From Pararhizobium polonicum (GTDB lineage Bacteria; Pseudomonadota; Alphaproteobacteria; Rhizobiales; Rhizobiaceae), in assembly GCF_001687365.1 (NCBI RefSeq), contig NZ_LGLV01000016.1, positions 124,001-188,000 of the forward strand: a DNA stretch of 64,000 bases, read 5' to 3'. How positions within the stretch are numbered: the first letter of the stretch is position 1; each line of letters begins with the position of its first letter. Shown here piece by piece: positions 8,700 through 18,037 of the stretch. The notes below the pieces were generated by a model, which worked only from the letters and a program-made list of their open reading frames with translations, was not told where the DNA came from and ran no database searches. Both the position numbers and the translations under genes were made by a program.

Positions 8700-9443
8700 A
8701 TGCCGGATTTCAAAAAAGGCACGCTTGCGCAAAAGGCTACGCGCCCCCTCGCCTTCGGGCTGGCCGCGGTGACCGCGATCGCCGCCGCCCTCTTTGTGAT
8801 GTCTTCGACATCGGGCAAGGCCGCTGAGGATGCCGTCGTCATCCCGCCTCCCGCCATCGATGAAACGGCCAGCACGACAACGGAAAAGGCCGTCTTTGCC
8901 GGCGGCTGCTTCTGGGGTGTGCAAGGCGTCTTCCAGCATGTGAAGGGCGTCAAGAACGCCGTTTCCGGCTATTCCGGCGGCACCAGGGAGACCGCCACCT
9001 ATGAAACCGTCAGCGGCGGCGATACGGGCCATGCGGAGTCGGTCGAAGTGACCTACAATCCCCAGGAGGTGACCTACGGCCAATTGCTGCAGATCTACTT
9101 CTCGGTCGCACACAATCCGACGCAGCTGAATTTTCAAGGCCCCGACCACGGCACGCAATACCGGTCCGAGATTTTCACCACCAATGGCGAACAGAAAAAG
9201 ATTGCGCAAAGCTATATCGCCCAACTCGACAAGGCGAAGGTCTATGGCGGTCCAGTCGTCACCAAGGTGTCGGACATGACGGCCTTCTATCCGGCCGAGG
9301 CCTATCACCAGGACTTCCTGACGCTGAACCCGACCTATCCCTACATCGTCTATAACGACATGCCGAAGATCGACAATCTCAAGGCGCTTTTCCCGAAGAA
9401 GTTCAGCGCCAATCCGGTTCTTGTCCTCAAAGCCAAGGGCTGA
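8700..9443 (+). CDS. msrA: Peptide-methionine (S)-S-oxide reductase MsrA, exported or membrane-anchored
   Basis: 247 residues. It reduces methionine-S-sulfoxide in proteins. The catalytic GGCFWG motif has Cys near residue 70, and the family blocks GYSGG, GDTGHAE, HNPTQLNFQGPDHGTQYRS and YHQDF are all present. The first 50 residues are basic then hydrophobic (PLAFGLAAVTAIAAALFVM), a signal or anchor that would place the enzyme in the periplasm, unlike the common cytosolic MsrA of about 170-210 residues. GAGGAGG-like sequence precedes the ATG. No msrB is adjacent. It runs directly into the convergent esterase gene with no gap. Confidence 0.95.
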   Translation: MPDFKKGTLAQKATRPLAFGLAAVTAIAAALFVMSSTSGKAAEDAVVIPPPAIDETASTTTEKAVFAGGCFWGVQGVFQHVKGVKNAVSGYSGGTRETATYETVSGGDTGHAESVEVTYNPQEVTYGQLLQIYFSVAHNPTQLNFQGPDHGTQYRSEIFTTNGEQKKIAQSYIAQLDKAKVYGGPVVTKVSDMTAFYPAEAYHQDFLTLNPTYPYIVYNDMPKIDNLKALFPKKFSANPVLVLKAKG

Positions 9444-10355
9444 TCACAGCGTTCTCACAAGACAGCTGACGCCGCGGCAGAGATGCAGGAAACCGTCGCG
9501 CGCGCCCGCGCTCATGTGCCGGGCGCGCAGCCAGGCATGGATCATCTGCGGCTCGTCGCGATAGGTGACATCAATGCCCGCCGCGATCAGCCGCTGCGCA
9601 TAGAGCGCCGCATCGTCGCGCAGGGGATCGAAATGCGCCGAAGTGATATAGGCGGGCGGCAGGCCAAAGAGGTCGTCCGCCTTCAACGGATGCGCAAAGG
9701 CACTCTCCGCCGGCGCCTTCAGCACCTCCCGGTAATAGGCGACATCGGCCGTCGACAGACCCGGCGCCTCCGCCATTTCGGCATAGGAGCCTGACACCAG
9801 ATCGCCGCCCAGCCCCGGATAGATCAGCACCTGCCCGGCGATGCCGGTCAGCAATTCCGCCTTGGCCTTCAGCACCACACCCGCCGCCAGATTGCCGCCG
9901 GCGCTGTCACCGGCGATCACCAGCGGCCGGCCATCGGCCAGCAGCCATAACAGCACCTCGAAACAATCGTCGAACGCCGCCGGCCAGACATGCTCGGGCG
10001 CCAGCCGGTAATCCACCGAGACCAGCTCGGCCCTTGCCGCATGGGCAATCTCAGCGCAGATGGCATCATGGCTTTCCAGCGAGCCGACAACGAAGCCGCC
10101 GCCATGGATATAGAAGACACGGGTCTGCGTGGCGATTTCGGCTGGCCGGTACCGGCGCACGGGAATGCGGCCACCAACCGTCTCGTCCCGCCGCATCAGC
10201 CCTTCCGGCGACGGCGCATCGAATTCGGCACAGAGGGCGTCATACCATTGGCGCTGCTGGGTAATCGGCGCATCGACGGCATCGGCGGGGTAGAATTCCT
10301 CGCAGCGCTTGTGGAAGGCGAGAATGCCGGGTTCGGTGGGAATTGGATTGCTCAT
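9444..10355 (-). CDS. Alpha/beta hydrolase of the hormone-sensitive-lipase (HSL, esterase family IV) type
   Basis: 303 residues, start at 10355 supported by AGGG 5 nt upstream. The oxyanion motif HGGG (YIHGGGFVVGS) and the nucleophile motif GDSAGG are both present, with the family SVDYRLAPEHVWPAA block between them. The Asp (HFDPLRDDAALYAQRL) and His (MIHAWL) of the triad are visible near the C-terminus. Such enzymes cleave short acyl esters in the cytoplasm. The natural substrate is unknown. Its stop codon abuts that of msrA. Confidence 0.88.
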   Translation of the reverse strand: MSNPIPTEPGILAFHKRCEEFYPADAVDAPITQQRQWYDALCAEFDAPSPEGLMRRDETVGGRIPVRRYRPAEIATQTRVFYIHGGGFVVGSLESHDAICAEIAHAARAELVSVDYRLAPEHVWPAAFDDCFEVLLWLLADGRPLVIAGDSAGGNLAAGVVLKAKAELLTGIAGQVLIYPGLGGDLVSGSYAEMAEAPGLSTADVAYYREVLKAPAESAFAHPLKADDLFGLPPAYITSAHFDPLRDDAALYAQRLIAAGIDVTYRDEPQMIHAWLRARHMSAGARDGFLHLCRGVSCLVRTL

Positions 10356-10430
10356 TGTTTCCCTATGCAGTTGCACATTCGTTTGTTATCTCGAATCCGA
10401 TAAATTGCTAGATTTGTGAATTGGGCTGTG

Positions 10431-11159
10431 ATGCTTTCAAAATTAAAAAATATTCGTGCCGCCTCAACCTTTGCTATCATCATTTTGCTGACGCCACCGC
10501 TATTTGTCACAGGGCTAGCAGCTGTTGCCGCCGCGCCGATGTTTCTTGCGGTCATCATTCGAACTTTTATCGTCCAGCCCTTCCACATTCCCGCGAACTC
10601 TATGTTCCCGACGCTGCAGAACGGCGACTTGTTGTTGGCGAATAAATTTGCCTATGGATACAAGCGATTTTCCTACTTCTTCAACTCGGGACCTGAGATA
10701 AACCTTTTCGATAACGCTCCGAAACGCGGAGAGGTTGTGATTTTCCGTTTTCCGCCCGATCCATCCATCAACTATGTCAAACGCATCATCGGAGAAGCAG
10801 GTGATCGTATCCGCGTGACAGCTGGACGGCTGTACATAAATGACGTGATTGTGCCACGCGAACGGCAGGGTACGACTCCGATACCCGGGAATACCGAAGG
10901 CTATTTGATCGAATATCTTGAAACGCTGCCTGGCGGGAAAACCCATGTCATCGTCGAATTCTCCGACGATGAGCGCGGTGACAACACCCGAGAATTCCTC
11001 GTACCAGCGGGACACTATTTTATGATGGGCGACAACCGCGATAACAGCGCAGACAGTCGTTTTGACGTCGGTTTCGTACCGGAGGAAAATATTTACGCAA
11101 AAGCATCATTCGTTCTCACCAATGAAACCGCCCCTGATCGAAGAAATTGGGTCAACTGA
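10431..11159 (+). CDS. lepB: Signal peptidase I
   Basis: 242 residues from ATG 10431 (an in-frame GTG at 10416 is possible). It removes signal peptides from exported proteins at the outer face of the inner membrane. A hydrophobic N-terminal segment leads into the catalytic Ser motif (IPANSMFPTL), the general-base Lys motif (YVKRIIG) and the C-terminal GDNRDNSADSR box, so the active site looks complete. The first part of the gene is visibly AT-richer than its neighbours (AAAATTAAAAAATATTC) with unusual codons, which suggests acquisition or a secondary paralogue rather than the housekeeping copy. Confidence 0.93.
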   Translation: MLSKLKNIRAASTFAIIILLTPPLFVTGLAAVAAAPMFLAVIIRTFIVQPFHIPANSMFPTLQNGDLLLANKFAYGYKRFSYFFNSGPEINLFDNAPKRGEVVIFRFPPDPSINYVKRIIGEAGDRIRVTAGRLYINDVIVPRERQGTTPIPGNTEGYLIEYLETLPGGKTHVIVEFSDDERGDNTREFLVPAGHYFMMGDNRDNSADSRFDVGFVPEENIYAKASFVLTNETAPDRRNWVN

Positions 11160-11207
11160 GCAGCGAATGCTTGCGCGATCCTACGACATCGCATTTGACT
11201 ATCGACC

Positions 11208-12119
11208 ATGGCCTTCACTCTCCGTCAGCTCCAGTATTTTATCGCCGTCGCCGAACAGGGCTCCGTCACCCGGGCGGCGCAGAACCTGTCGATCTCGCAA
11301 TCCTCGATCACCGAGGCCGTCAAGGAACTGGAGAGCGACCTCGGCGTCGAGCTGTTCGAGCGCCATCCGCGCGGGCTACACATCACCCACAATGGCCACC
11401 AGTTCCTGCGCCATGCCACCAAGATTCTGGCCGGCGTGTCAGATGCGCGCCGGTCGTTTTCGCAGGAACGGGAGTCCCGCACCGGCGGCAAGCTCAATCT
11501 CGGGGTTACCTCGCTGGTTGCCGGCTATGTACTCTCCGATCTGCTCGCCCGCTACCGCCGCGCCTGCCCCGGCGTCGAGGTCAGCGCCATCGAGGATAAT
11601 GGCTCCTATCTCGAACATCTGCTTGTTGGCGGCGAACTCGATGTTGCCGTCATGGTCATCTCCAACCTGCGCGACCGCATGGCTCTGCAGGCCGAGATCA
11701 TCGAGACCTCGCCCTATCGCCTCTGGCTGCCGCTCGGCCATCCGCTGGTCTCGGCCGATATCATCTCGGTCGCCGATATTGCCAAGGAACCGCTGATCAT
11801 GCTGACCGTGGATGAAATCGAGGAGAACACCGGCAAGCTTTTGACAGCCCTTGGCGCCCGCCCGCATGTCGCCTTCCGCACCCGCTCCGTTGAAGCCGTG
11901 CGCAGCCTCGTCGCCACCGGCGCGGGCATCGCGCTGCTGCCCGATCTCGTCTACCGCCCTTGGTCTCTGGAAGGCGACCGCATCGAAAGCCGTGACGTCT
12001 CCGGCGCCCTGCCCGTCGTTCAGGTCGGCATGGTCTGGCGCAAGGGGTCGGGATTGCCGCAATCGGCCAAGGATTTTATCGGAGTTGCCGAGGCATTGCG
12101 CAGCGGCAGGGCTCGATAA
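11208..12119 (+). CDS. LysR-family transcriptional regulator of the adjacent putrescine-type operon
   Basis: 303 residues. The N-terminal winged helix-turn-helix is typical (LRQLQYFIAVAEQGSVTRAAQNLSIS, residues 5-30), followed by a LysR substrate-binding domain. It lies upstream of, and on the same strand as, the ydcSTUV-patD-like genes, with 128 bp between. LysR proteins often sit next to their target, so control of that operon is the obvious inference, although the usual divergent arrangement is not seen. The ligand is unknown. Confidence 0.85.
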   Translation: MAFTLRQLQYFIAVAEQGSVTRAAQNLSISQSSITEAVKELESDLGVELFERHPRGLHITHNGHQFLRHATKILAGVSDARRSFSQERESRTGGKLNLGVTSLVAGYVLSDLLARYRRACPGVEVSAIEDNGSYLEHLLVGGELDVAVMVISNLRDRMALQAEIIETSPYRLWLPLGHPLVSADIISVADIAKEPLIMLTVDEIEENTGKLLTALGARPHVAFRTRSVEAVRSLVATGAGIALLPDLVYRPWSLEGDRIESRDVSGALPVVQVGMVWRKGSGLPQSAKDFIGVAEALRSGRAR

Positions 12120-12247
12120 ATCCATTCGATATCGGAAAAATCGATAACACCATTCTGATTAATGAATTTGCGAAAGCGGCGAAATCGAGGCACCTTTCAT
12201 TCCGGGAACAAGACCGAAAATTCGGACACCAAACCGGGAGACTGACG

Positions 12248-13408
12248 ATGAAGCAGATTCTGAAATCCTGCACCGCGCTTACCCTTTCTCTGGCCTTTTC
12301 CACCCATGCTTTTGCCCAGGAGCCCCTGAAAACACTCGGCAAGGGCGAAGGCGAACTGTCGATCGTCGCCTGGGCCGGCTATATCGAGCGCGGCGAAACC
12401 GACAAGGCCTATGACTGGGTCACGTCCTTCGAAAAGGAAACCGGCTGCAAGGTCAGCGTCAAGACGGCGGCAACCTCAGACGAAATGGTCGCACTGATGA
12501 ACGAAGGCGGCTTCGACCTCGTCACCGCATCCGGCGATGCCTCGCTGCGCCTCGTCGCCGGCAAGCGTGTCCAGCCGATCAACACTGATCTGATCCCAAG
12601 CTTCAAGACCGTCGACGCGCGCATGCAGTCGTCGCCATGGTACACCGTCAACGGCGTCCACTACGGCGTGCCCTATGTCTGGGGTCCGAACGTGCTGATG
12701 TACAACACCGAGGCCTTCAAGGGCGAAACGCCGAAGAGCTGGGATGTCGTCTTCAAGGAAATGACCCTGCCGGATGGCAAGTCCAACAAGGGCCGCGTTC
12801 AGGCCTATGATGGCCCGATCCACGTGGCGGATGCCGCCAACTACCTGATGTTCCACAACAAGGAGCTCGGTATCAAGGACCCCTACGAGCTCAACGAAGA
12901 CCAGTACAAGGCAGCGCTCGACGTCTTGCGCGTCCAGCGCACGCTGGCCAGCCGCTACTGGCACGACGCGATGATCCAGATCGACGATTTCAAGAACGAA
13001 GGCGTCGTCGCCTCCGGCTCGTGGCCCTTCCAGGTCAACCTGCTGCAGGCCGAAAAGCTGCCGATCGCCTCGACCATTCCGGAAGAAGGCGTCACCGGCT
13101 GGGCCGACACCACCATGCTGCATGCCGAAAGCGCCCACCCGAACTGCGCCTATATGTGGATGGAACACTCGCTGTCGCCCAAGGTGCAGGGCGATGTCTC
13201 CGCCTGGTTCGGCGCCAACCCGTCGGTCGGGGCTGCCTGCAAGGGCAACGAGCTGTTGACCGACGGCGGCTGCAAGGCCAACGGCTATGACGATTTCGAC
13301 AAGGTTAAGTTCTGGAAGACCCCGACCTCGAAATGCGAAAGCCAGAGCGAGTGCGTGCCCTATCACCGCTGGGTGTCGGACTATATCGGCGTCATCGGCG
13401 GGCGGTAA
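12248..13408 (+). CDS. ydcS: Polyamine-type ABC transporter substrate-binding protein (YdcS-like)
   Basis: 386 residues with a Sec signal peptide cleaved after FSTHAFA. The mature protein belongs to the PotD/YdcS group (LSIVAWAGYIERG, YGVPYVWGPNVLMYNTEAF). GGGAG precedes the ATG. It is the first gene of a five-gene unit whose order (binding protein, ATPase, two permeases, aldehyde dehydrogenase) equals E. coli ydcSTUV-patD, which links it to putrescine or a related amine. Six cysteines near the C-terminus (CKGNELLTDGGCKAN and after) may form disulfides in the periplasm. Confidence 0.88.
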   Translation: MKQILKSCTALTLSLAFSTHAFAQEPLKTLGKGEGELSIVAWAGYIERGETDKAYDWVTSFEKETGCKVSVKTAATSDEMVALMNEGGFDLVTASGDASLRLVAGKRVQPINTDLIPSFKTVDARMQSSPWYTVNGVHYGVPYVWGPNVLMYNTEAFKGETPKSWDVVFKEMTLPDGKSNKGRVQAYDGPIHVADAANYLMFHNKELGIKDPYELNEDQYKAALDVLRVQRTLASRYWHDAMIQIDDFKNEGVVASGSWPFQVNLLQAEKLPIASTIPEEGVTGWADTTMLHAESAHPNCAYMWMEHSLSPKVQGDVSAWFGANPSVGAACKGNELLTDGGCKANGYDDFDKVKFWKTPTSKCESQSECVPYHRWVSDYIGVIGGR

Positions 13409-13426
13409 GCCTTAGAAAACTGAAAA

Positions 13427-13539
13427 GCCCCTCACCCTCACCCTCTCCCCGCACGCGGGGAGAGGGGACGACGGAGGTTGCCGCCTGCCCCTTCGCCCCG
13501 TTTACGGGGAGAAGGTGGCCGACAGGCCGGATGAGGGGC
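13427..13539 (+). repeat. RIME-like palindromic repeat, copy 1
   Basis: About 113 bp between ydcS- and ydcT-like genes. It opens with CCCCTCACCCT, contains two inner hairpins (CTCCCCGCACGCGGGGAG and CCCCGTTTACGGGG), and closes with GGATGAGGGG, complementary to its start. It is near-identical to the element at 24652-24764. This is the rhizobial intergenic mosaic element pattern. It lies inside an operon, so it may shape mRNA stability between binding-protein and ATPase cistrons. Confidence 0.85.
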
Positions 13540-13564
13540 CGTTTCCACAATTCCGGAGTACCCC

Positions 13565-14563
13565 ATGACCGCCGCCGTCCTGTTTCAAAACGTCTCGCGC
13601 CATTTCGGCCCGGTCAAAGCCGTCGATGCGGTCGATCTTGAAATCGCCGCCGGCGAGTTCTTTGCGATGCTCGGCCCTTCCGGTTCCGGCAAAACAACAT
13701 GTCTCAGACTGATGGCCGGCTTCGAGCAGCCGACCGGCGGCCATATCGAGATCTTTGGCGAGACGGCCGAAGGCGTGCCGCCCTATCGGCGCAGCGTCAA
13801 CACGGTGTTTCAGGACTACGCGCTCTTTCCGCACCTCTCCATTCTCGACAATGTCGCCTATGGCCTGATGGTCAAGGGTGTCGGCAAGCAGGAACGGCGC
13901 AGGGCAGCCGAAGATGCGCTCGCCATGGTCAAGCTGCCGGGCTACGGCCAGCGCCGGCCGGGCCAGCTCTCCGGCGGCCAGCGCCAGCGCGTGGCGCTCG
14001 CCCGGGCGCTGGTCAACAAACCCAAGGTGCTGCTGCTCGACGAGCCGCTCGGCGCGCTGGATCTAAAATTGCGCGAACAGATGCAGGAGGAACTGAAGAC
14101 CCTGCAGAAATCGCTCGGCATCACCTTCGTCTTCGTCACCCACGATCAGGGCGAGGCCCTGTCGATGGCCGACCGGATCGCCGTCTTCAACGATGGCAAG
14201 ATCCAGCAGCTCGGCACGCCGGAAGATATCTACAAGCGGCCACAGACCCGCTTCGTCGCCGATTTCGTCGGCTCGTCCAATGTCCTGTCGGGCGCCACCT
14301 GCGCCAGGCTCGGGGTTCCCGCCGCCGCGGCCAGCCTGCGCCCGGAAGCCATCGTCATCGGCTCCTCCTGGGCCGAACAGTTGAGCCTGCCCGGCACCGT
14401 CACCGCCCGCAGTTTCCTCGGCGCGACCAATCGCGTCAGCGTCGATTGCGCCGGTGAAAAGATCATCGTCTCCAGCCCGGCCGCCATGCCGGTTCCCGAG
14501 ATCGGCGCCGAGGTCCAGCTCGCTTTCTCGCGCACCGACCTTCATCTGATGGAGGATGCATGA
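13565..14563 (+). CDS. ydcT: Polyamine-type ABC transporter ATP-binding protein (PotA/YdcT-like)
   Basis: 332 residues. Walker A is GPSGSGKT (residues about 38-45), the Q-loop is in NTVFQDYALFPH, the signature is LSGGQRQR, Walker B is LLLDEPLGALD and the H-loop is VTHDQ. The C-terminal 90 residues form a TOBE domain that is rather short and divergent. It energises the two permeases encoded directly downstream, with which it overlaps by 4 bp (ATGA). Confidence 0.93.
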   Translation: MTAAVLFQNVSRHFGPVKAVDAVDLEIAAGEFFAMLGPSGSGKTTCLRLMAGFEQPTGGHIEIFGETAEGVPPYRRSVNTVFQDYALFPHLSILDNVAYGLMVKGVGKQERRRAAEDALAMVKLPGYGQRRPGQLSGGQRQRVALARALVNKPKVLLLDEPLGALDLKLREQMQEELKTLQKSLGITFVFVTHDQGEALSMADRIAVFNDGKIQQLGTPEDIYKRPQTRFVADFVGSSNVLSGATCARLGVPAAAASLRPEAIVIGSSWAEQLSLPGTVTARSFLGATNRVSVDCAGEKIIVSSPAAMPVPEIGAEVQLAFSRTDLHLMEDA

Positions 14564-15516
14564 GCGCGCTCGCCACCACGCAGGCACCGATCCTGCCGAA
14601 CAAACCCGGCCTGACGGGACGGATTTCGGATTTCCTCTGGAAGCATCCGCATGTTTTGCTCGCCGCGCTGCTCGGCCCACCGGTGCTCTGGCTCGGCATC
14701 ATCTATCTCGGCTCGCTGTTTGCGCTCTTGCTGCAAAGCTTCTTCTCGATCGACGATTTCTCCGGCCTGATCAGTTACGAGTTCACGTTCGCCACCTACA
14801 GGCAGCTGCTGTCGGACGCCAATTTCGACATCATCGTGCGCACAGTCACGATGGCGGCCGTGGTCACGCTGTTTTCGGCGTTGATCGCCTTCCCGATCGC
14901 CTATTACGCGGCGCGCTATGCCAAGGGTAAATGGAAGGCCGTGTTCTATCTCGGCATCATGCTGCCACTGTGGTCAAGCTATCTCGTCAAGATCTATGCC
15001 TGGAAGCTGATCCTCGCCAAGGAAGGCATCCTCACCTGGATCTTTACCAAGCTGCATCTGCTCTGGCTGCTCAATGCCTGGCTGTCGCTGCCCATTATCG
15101 GCGGCAATTCGCTCTCGGTCAGCTATACCGGCACCTTCCTCGTCTTCGTCTATGTCTGGATGCCGTTCATGATCCTGCCGATCCAGGCAGCCTTGGAGCG
15201 CGTGCCCGGCAATCTGATCGAAGCCTCCTCCGATCTCGGCGGCACGCCGCAGCAGACATTCCGCCACGTGCTCTTCCCACTCGCCCTGCCCGGCATCGTC
15301 GCCGGTTCGATCTTCACGTTTTCGCTGACGCTCGGCGACTACATCATCCCGCAGATCGTCGGCTCGTCGCGGCTGTTCATCGGCCAGGCCGTCTATGCGC
15401 AGCAGGGCACGGCCGGCAACATCCCGCTTGCCGCTGCCTTCACCGTCGTGCCGATCGTCATCATGGGCCTCTACCTCTGGATCGCCAAACGCATGGGGGC
15501 TTTCGATGCGCTCTGA
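14560..15516 (+). CDS. ydcU: Polyamine-type ABC transporter permease (PotB/YdcU-like)
   Basis: 318 residues with an N-terminal cytoplasmic tail of about 30 residues and six predicted membrane segments. The EAA loop is visible ([27 protein letters not shown], around residues 222-248). ATG overlaps the stop of the ATPase gene, and its own end overlaps the next permease by 11 bp. Inner-membrane subunit of the importer; the substrate is inferred from the operon only. Confidence 0.92.
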   Translation: MSALATTQAPILPNKPGLTGRISDFLWKHPHVLLAALLGPPVLWLGIIYLGSLFALLLQSFFSIDDFSGLISYEFTFATYRQLLSDANFDIIVRTVTMAAVVTLFSALIAFPIAYYAARYAKGKWKAVFYLGIMLPLWSSYLVKIYAWKLILAKEGILTWIFTKLHLLWLLNAWLSLPIIGGNSLSVSYTGTFLVFVYVWMPFMILPIQAALERVPGNLIEASSDLGGTPQQTFRHVLFPLALPGIVAGSIFTFSLTLGDYIIPQIVGSSRLFIGQAVYAQQGTAGNIPLAAAFTVVPIVIMGLYLWIAKRMGAFDAL

Positions 15517-16321
15517 CCGCTCCACCTCCGCGCCGCTGTCCTTGAAGATCGCCGCCATCGGTGGCCTTGCCTTCCTGCATATCCCGATCCTGCTGATCTT
15601 TCTCTATGCCTTCACGACGGAGGAAAAGAGCTACCAGTTCCCGCCGCCCGGCCTGACGCTGCAATGGTTTGCCGTCACCTGGAACCGGCCGGATGTCTGG
15701 GCGGCCCTCACGCTTTCAGTCAAGGTCGCAAGCATTGCCACCGCCATCGCGCTGGTGCTCGGCACGCTCTGCGCCGCCGCCGTCAGCCAGACGCGATTCT
15801 TCGGCCGCGAGACCATCTCGCTGCTGGTCATCCTGCCGATTGCGCTTCCCGGCATCATCACCGGCATTGCGCTGCGCTCGGCCTTCTCGATGGCGGATAT
15901 CCCCTTCTCGTTCTGGACTATCGTGCTCGGCCACGCCACCTTCTGCATCGTCGTCGTCTACAACAACGCCGTCGCCCGCTTCCGCCGCGTTTCCGGCTCG
16001 CTGATCGAGGCCTCGATGGATCTCGGCGCCGATGGTTTCCAGACCTTCCGCCACATCATCTTGCCCAATATCGGCACAGCACTTCTGGCCGGCGGCATGC
16101 TCGCCTTCGCACTGTCCTTCGACGAGGTCATCGTTACCACCTTTACCGGCGGCCAGCAGTCAACCCTGCCGATCTGGATGCTGCAAGAGCTCATCCGCCC
16201 GCGCCAGCGGCCGGTCACCAACGTCGTCGCCATGGTGGTGGTTCTGGTCACCTTCCTGCCGATCCTGGCGGCCTATTACCTCACGCGTGACGGCGACCAG
16301 ATCGCCGGCGCCGGCAAATAA
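15506..16321 (+). CDS. ydcV: Polyamine-type ABC transporter permease (PotC/YdcV-like)
   Basis: 271 residues. The start at 15506 is preceded by GGGGG and lies within the last codons of the other permease; the open frame extends further upstream but that stretch is the neighbour read out of frame. Membrane segments surround an EAA loop ([25 protein letters not shown]). The [13 protein letters not shown] segment is characteristic of PotC-like permeases. It pairs with the YdcU-like protein. Confidence 0.92.
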   Translation: MRSDRSTSAPLSLKIAAIGGLAFLHIPILLIFLYAFTTEEKSYQFPPPGLTLQWFAVTWNRPDVWAALTLSVKVASIATAIALVLGTLCAAAVSQTRFFGRETISLLVILPIALPGIITGIALRSAFSMADIPFSFWTIVLGHATFCIVVVYNNAVARFRRVSGSLIEASMDLGADGFQTFRHIILPNIGTALLAGGMLAFALSFDEVIVTTFTGGQQSTLPIWMLQELIRPRQRPVTNVVAMVVVLVTFLPILAAYYLTRDGDQIAGAGK

Positions 16322-16346
16322 ATCCGGACATCAAGGGAGAACTTCT

Positions 16347-17774
16347 ATGGACACGCAATTGCTGATCGGATCGACATTCGAGGCCGGCACCGAGGCCGAG
16401 GAGCTGATCCTCAATCCGCGCACCGGCGCCCGGATCATCGATCTCGCCGAGGCCTCGCAAGCGCAGATCGAGCGCGCCGTCGAGGCCGCCGAAAGGGCCT
16501 TCGCCACCTGGTCGATGACGACACCTGGCGAACGCTCCGGCTATCTCCTGAAGATCGCCGATGCGATCGAGAAGGATGCCGACGCATTCGCAGCCCTCGA
16601 AGCGCTGAACTGCGGCAAGCCGATCAATGCCGTGCGCAATGACGAACTGCCTGCTATCGTCGACTGCTGGCGCTTCTTTGCCGGCGCCATCCGCTCGCTG
16701 CATGCAACGGTGGCCGGCGAATACCTGCCCGGCCATACCTCGATGATCCGCCGCGATCCGGTGGGTATCATCGGCTCGATCGCGCCGTGGAACTATCCGC
16801 TGATGATGATGGCCTGGAAGCTGGCACCGGCCATTGCCGGCGGCAACACCGTCGTCTTCAAGCCGTCCGAGCAGACGCCGCTGACCGCGCTGAAAATGGC
16901 GAGGCTGCTCGCCGATATCCTGCCGGAAGGCGTCGTCAACGTCATTCTCGGCCGTGGCGACACGGTGGGAAACACGCTGATCAACCACCCGAAGATCGGC
17001 ATGGTCTCGATCACCGGTGATATCGCCACCGGTAAGAAGGTGCTGCAGGCGGCTGCAAAAACCGTCAAGCGCACCCATCTCGAACTCGGCGGCAAGGCAC
17101 CGGTCATCGTCTATGACGACGCCGACCTCGAAGCCGTCGTGAGCGGCATCCGCACCTTCGGCTATTACAATGCCGGCCAGGATTGCACCGCCGCCTGCCG
17201 CATCTACGCGCAGGACGGCATCTACGAGAAGCTGGTCGCCGACCTCACCTCCGCCGTCTCGACCATCAAGTACAATCTCACTGATGACACTGAAAACGAG
17301 ATCGGTCCGCTGATCTCCAAGCGCCAGCGCGACCGGGTGGCAAGCTTCGTCGAGCGTGCGACGGAGCAGAAGCATATCGAGATCACCACCGGTGGCGCCC
17401 TCGGCAGCAAGGACGGCTTCTTCTTCCAGCCGACCGTCGTTGCCGGCGCCACCCAGGAAGACGAGATCGTCCGGCGCGAAGTCTTCGGCCCCGTCGTCTC
17501 CGTTACCCGCTTCACCGACAACGACCAGGCCGTCACCTGGGCAAACGACAGCGACTACGGCCTTGCCTCCTCCGTCTGGACCAAGGATATCTCCAAGGCA
17601 ATGAAGGCCGCCTCCCGCCTGCAATATGGCTGCACCTGGATCAACACCCACTTCATGCTGACCAATGAAATGCCCCACGGCGGCGTCAAGCAGTCAGGCT
17701 ACGGCAAGGACATGTCGATCTATGCGCTGGAGGATTACACCGCCGTGCGCCACGTGATGATCAACCACGGGTAA
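16347..17774 (+). CDS. patD: 4-aminobutanal (gamma-aminobutyraldehyde) dehydrogenase
   Basis: 475 residues, ATG at 16347 after AAGGGAGA. A complete NAD-dependent aldehyde dehydrogenase: the cofactor block [11 protein letters not shown], catalytic Glu in ELGGK (near 246) and catalytic Cys in [12 protein letters not shown] (near 280). The QDCTAACR context and the position behind a ydcSTUV-type importer match E. coli PatD/YdcW, which oxidises 4-aminobutanal to GABA in putrescine breakdown. No putrescine aminotransferase lies in this operon, so the aldehyde must be made elsewhere. Betaine-aldehyde dehydrogenase is the alternative, but the context argues against it. Confidence 0.83.
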   Translation: MDTQLLIGSTFEAGTEAEELILNPRTGARIIDLAEASQAQIERAVEAAERAFATWSMTTPGERSGYLLKIADAIEKDADAFAALEALNCGKPINAVRNDELPAIVDCWRFFAGAIRSLHATVAGEYLPGHTSMIRRDPVGIIGSIAPWNYPLMMMAWKLAPAIAGGNTVVFKPSEQTPLTALKMARLLADILPEGVVNVILGRGDTVGNTLINHPKIGMVSITGDIATGKKVLQAAAKTVKRTHLELGGKAPVIVYDDADLEAVVSGIRTFGYYNAGQDCTAACRIYAQDGIYEKLVADLTSAVSTIKYNLTDDTENEIGPLISKRQRDRVASFVERATEQKHIEITTGGALGSKDGFFFQPTVVAGATQEDEIVRREVFGPVVSVTRFTDNDQAVTWANDSDYGLASSVWTKDISKAMKAASRLQYGCTWINTHFMLTNEMPHGGVKQSGYGKDMSIYALEDYTAVRHVMINHG

Positions 17775-17836
17775 GGGTTGTTTCAGTACCCACCCCAGGA
17801 AAGCGCCTCGGTTCCCGCCATTGCCCTCTTCGCAAC

Positions 17837-17876
17837 AAAGACCGCGCCCTCAAAGAACGCGGTCTTTGCAATTTTT
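17837..17876 (+). terminator. Rho-independent terminator of the ydc/pat operon
   Basis: Inverted repeat AAAGACCGCG / CGCGGTCTTT with an 11-nt loop, followed by GCAATTTTT. It stands about 60 bp after the dehydrogenase stop, on the same strand. Confidence 0.85.
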
Positions 17877-17943
17877 ACGCTAACCAATGGAAAACCCAAC
17901 AGGATTGCTGAAATGTTGCGCAAATCCCACACCCCTATAAACA

Positions 17944-17958
17944 TGAGTACTTAACTCA
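17944..17958 (+). promoter_or_regulatory. RirA iron-responsive operator (IRO box) before the siderophore receptor
   Basis: TGA-GTACTTAAC-TCA matches the TGA-N9-TCA consensus of RirA, the iron-sulfur iron regulator of Rhizobiaceae. It lies 80 bp before the receptor start, directly after a TATAAA hexamer at 17936-17941 that could be a -10 element, so bound RirA would block transcription. Expected effect: repression in iron-replete cells. Confidence 0.72.
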
Positions 17959-18037
17959 TAGATTTCACTTCTCCGCGAAGCTAATCTTGATAGAACGAGT
18001 CATCTTATTGATCTTGCCTATCCGGAAAGTGCATGAC

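Noticed and set aside
13427-13539. CRISPR-like arrangement of repeated hairpins
   Set aside because: The inner hairpins are part of one mosaic element, without regularly spaced identical repeats or spacers; no cas gene is near.
16281-17678. A 465-codon minus-strand frame opposite patD
   Set aside because: Aldehyde dehydrogenase motifs on the + strand are unambiguous.
17905-17941. Sigma-70 -35 hexamers TTGCTG and TTGCGC before the siderophore receptor
   Set aside because: Spacing to the TATAAA at 17936 is 25 and 14 bp, so neither makes a normal promoter; only the IRO box and a possible -10 are reported.
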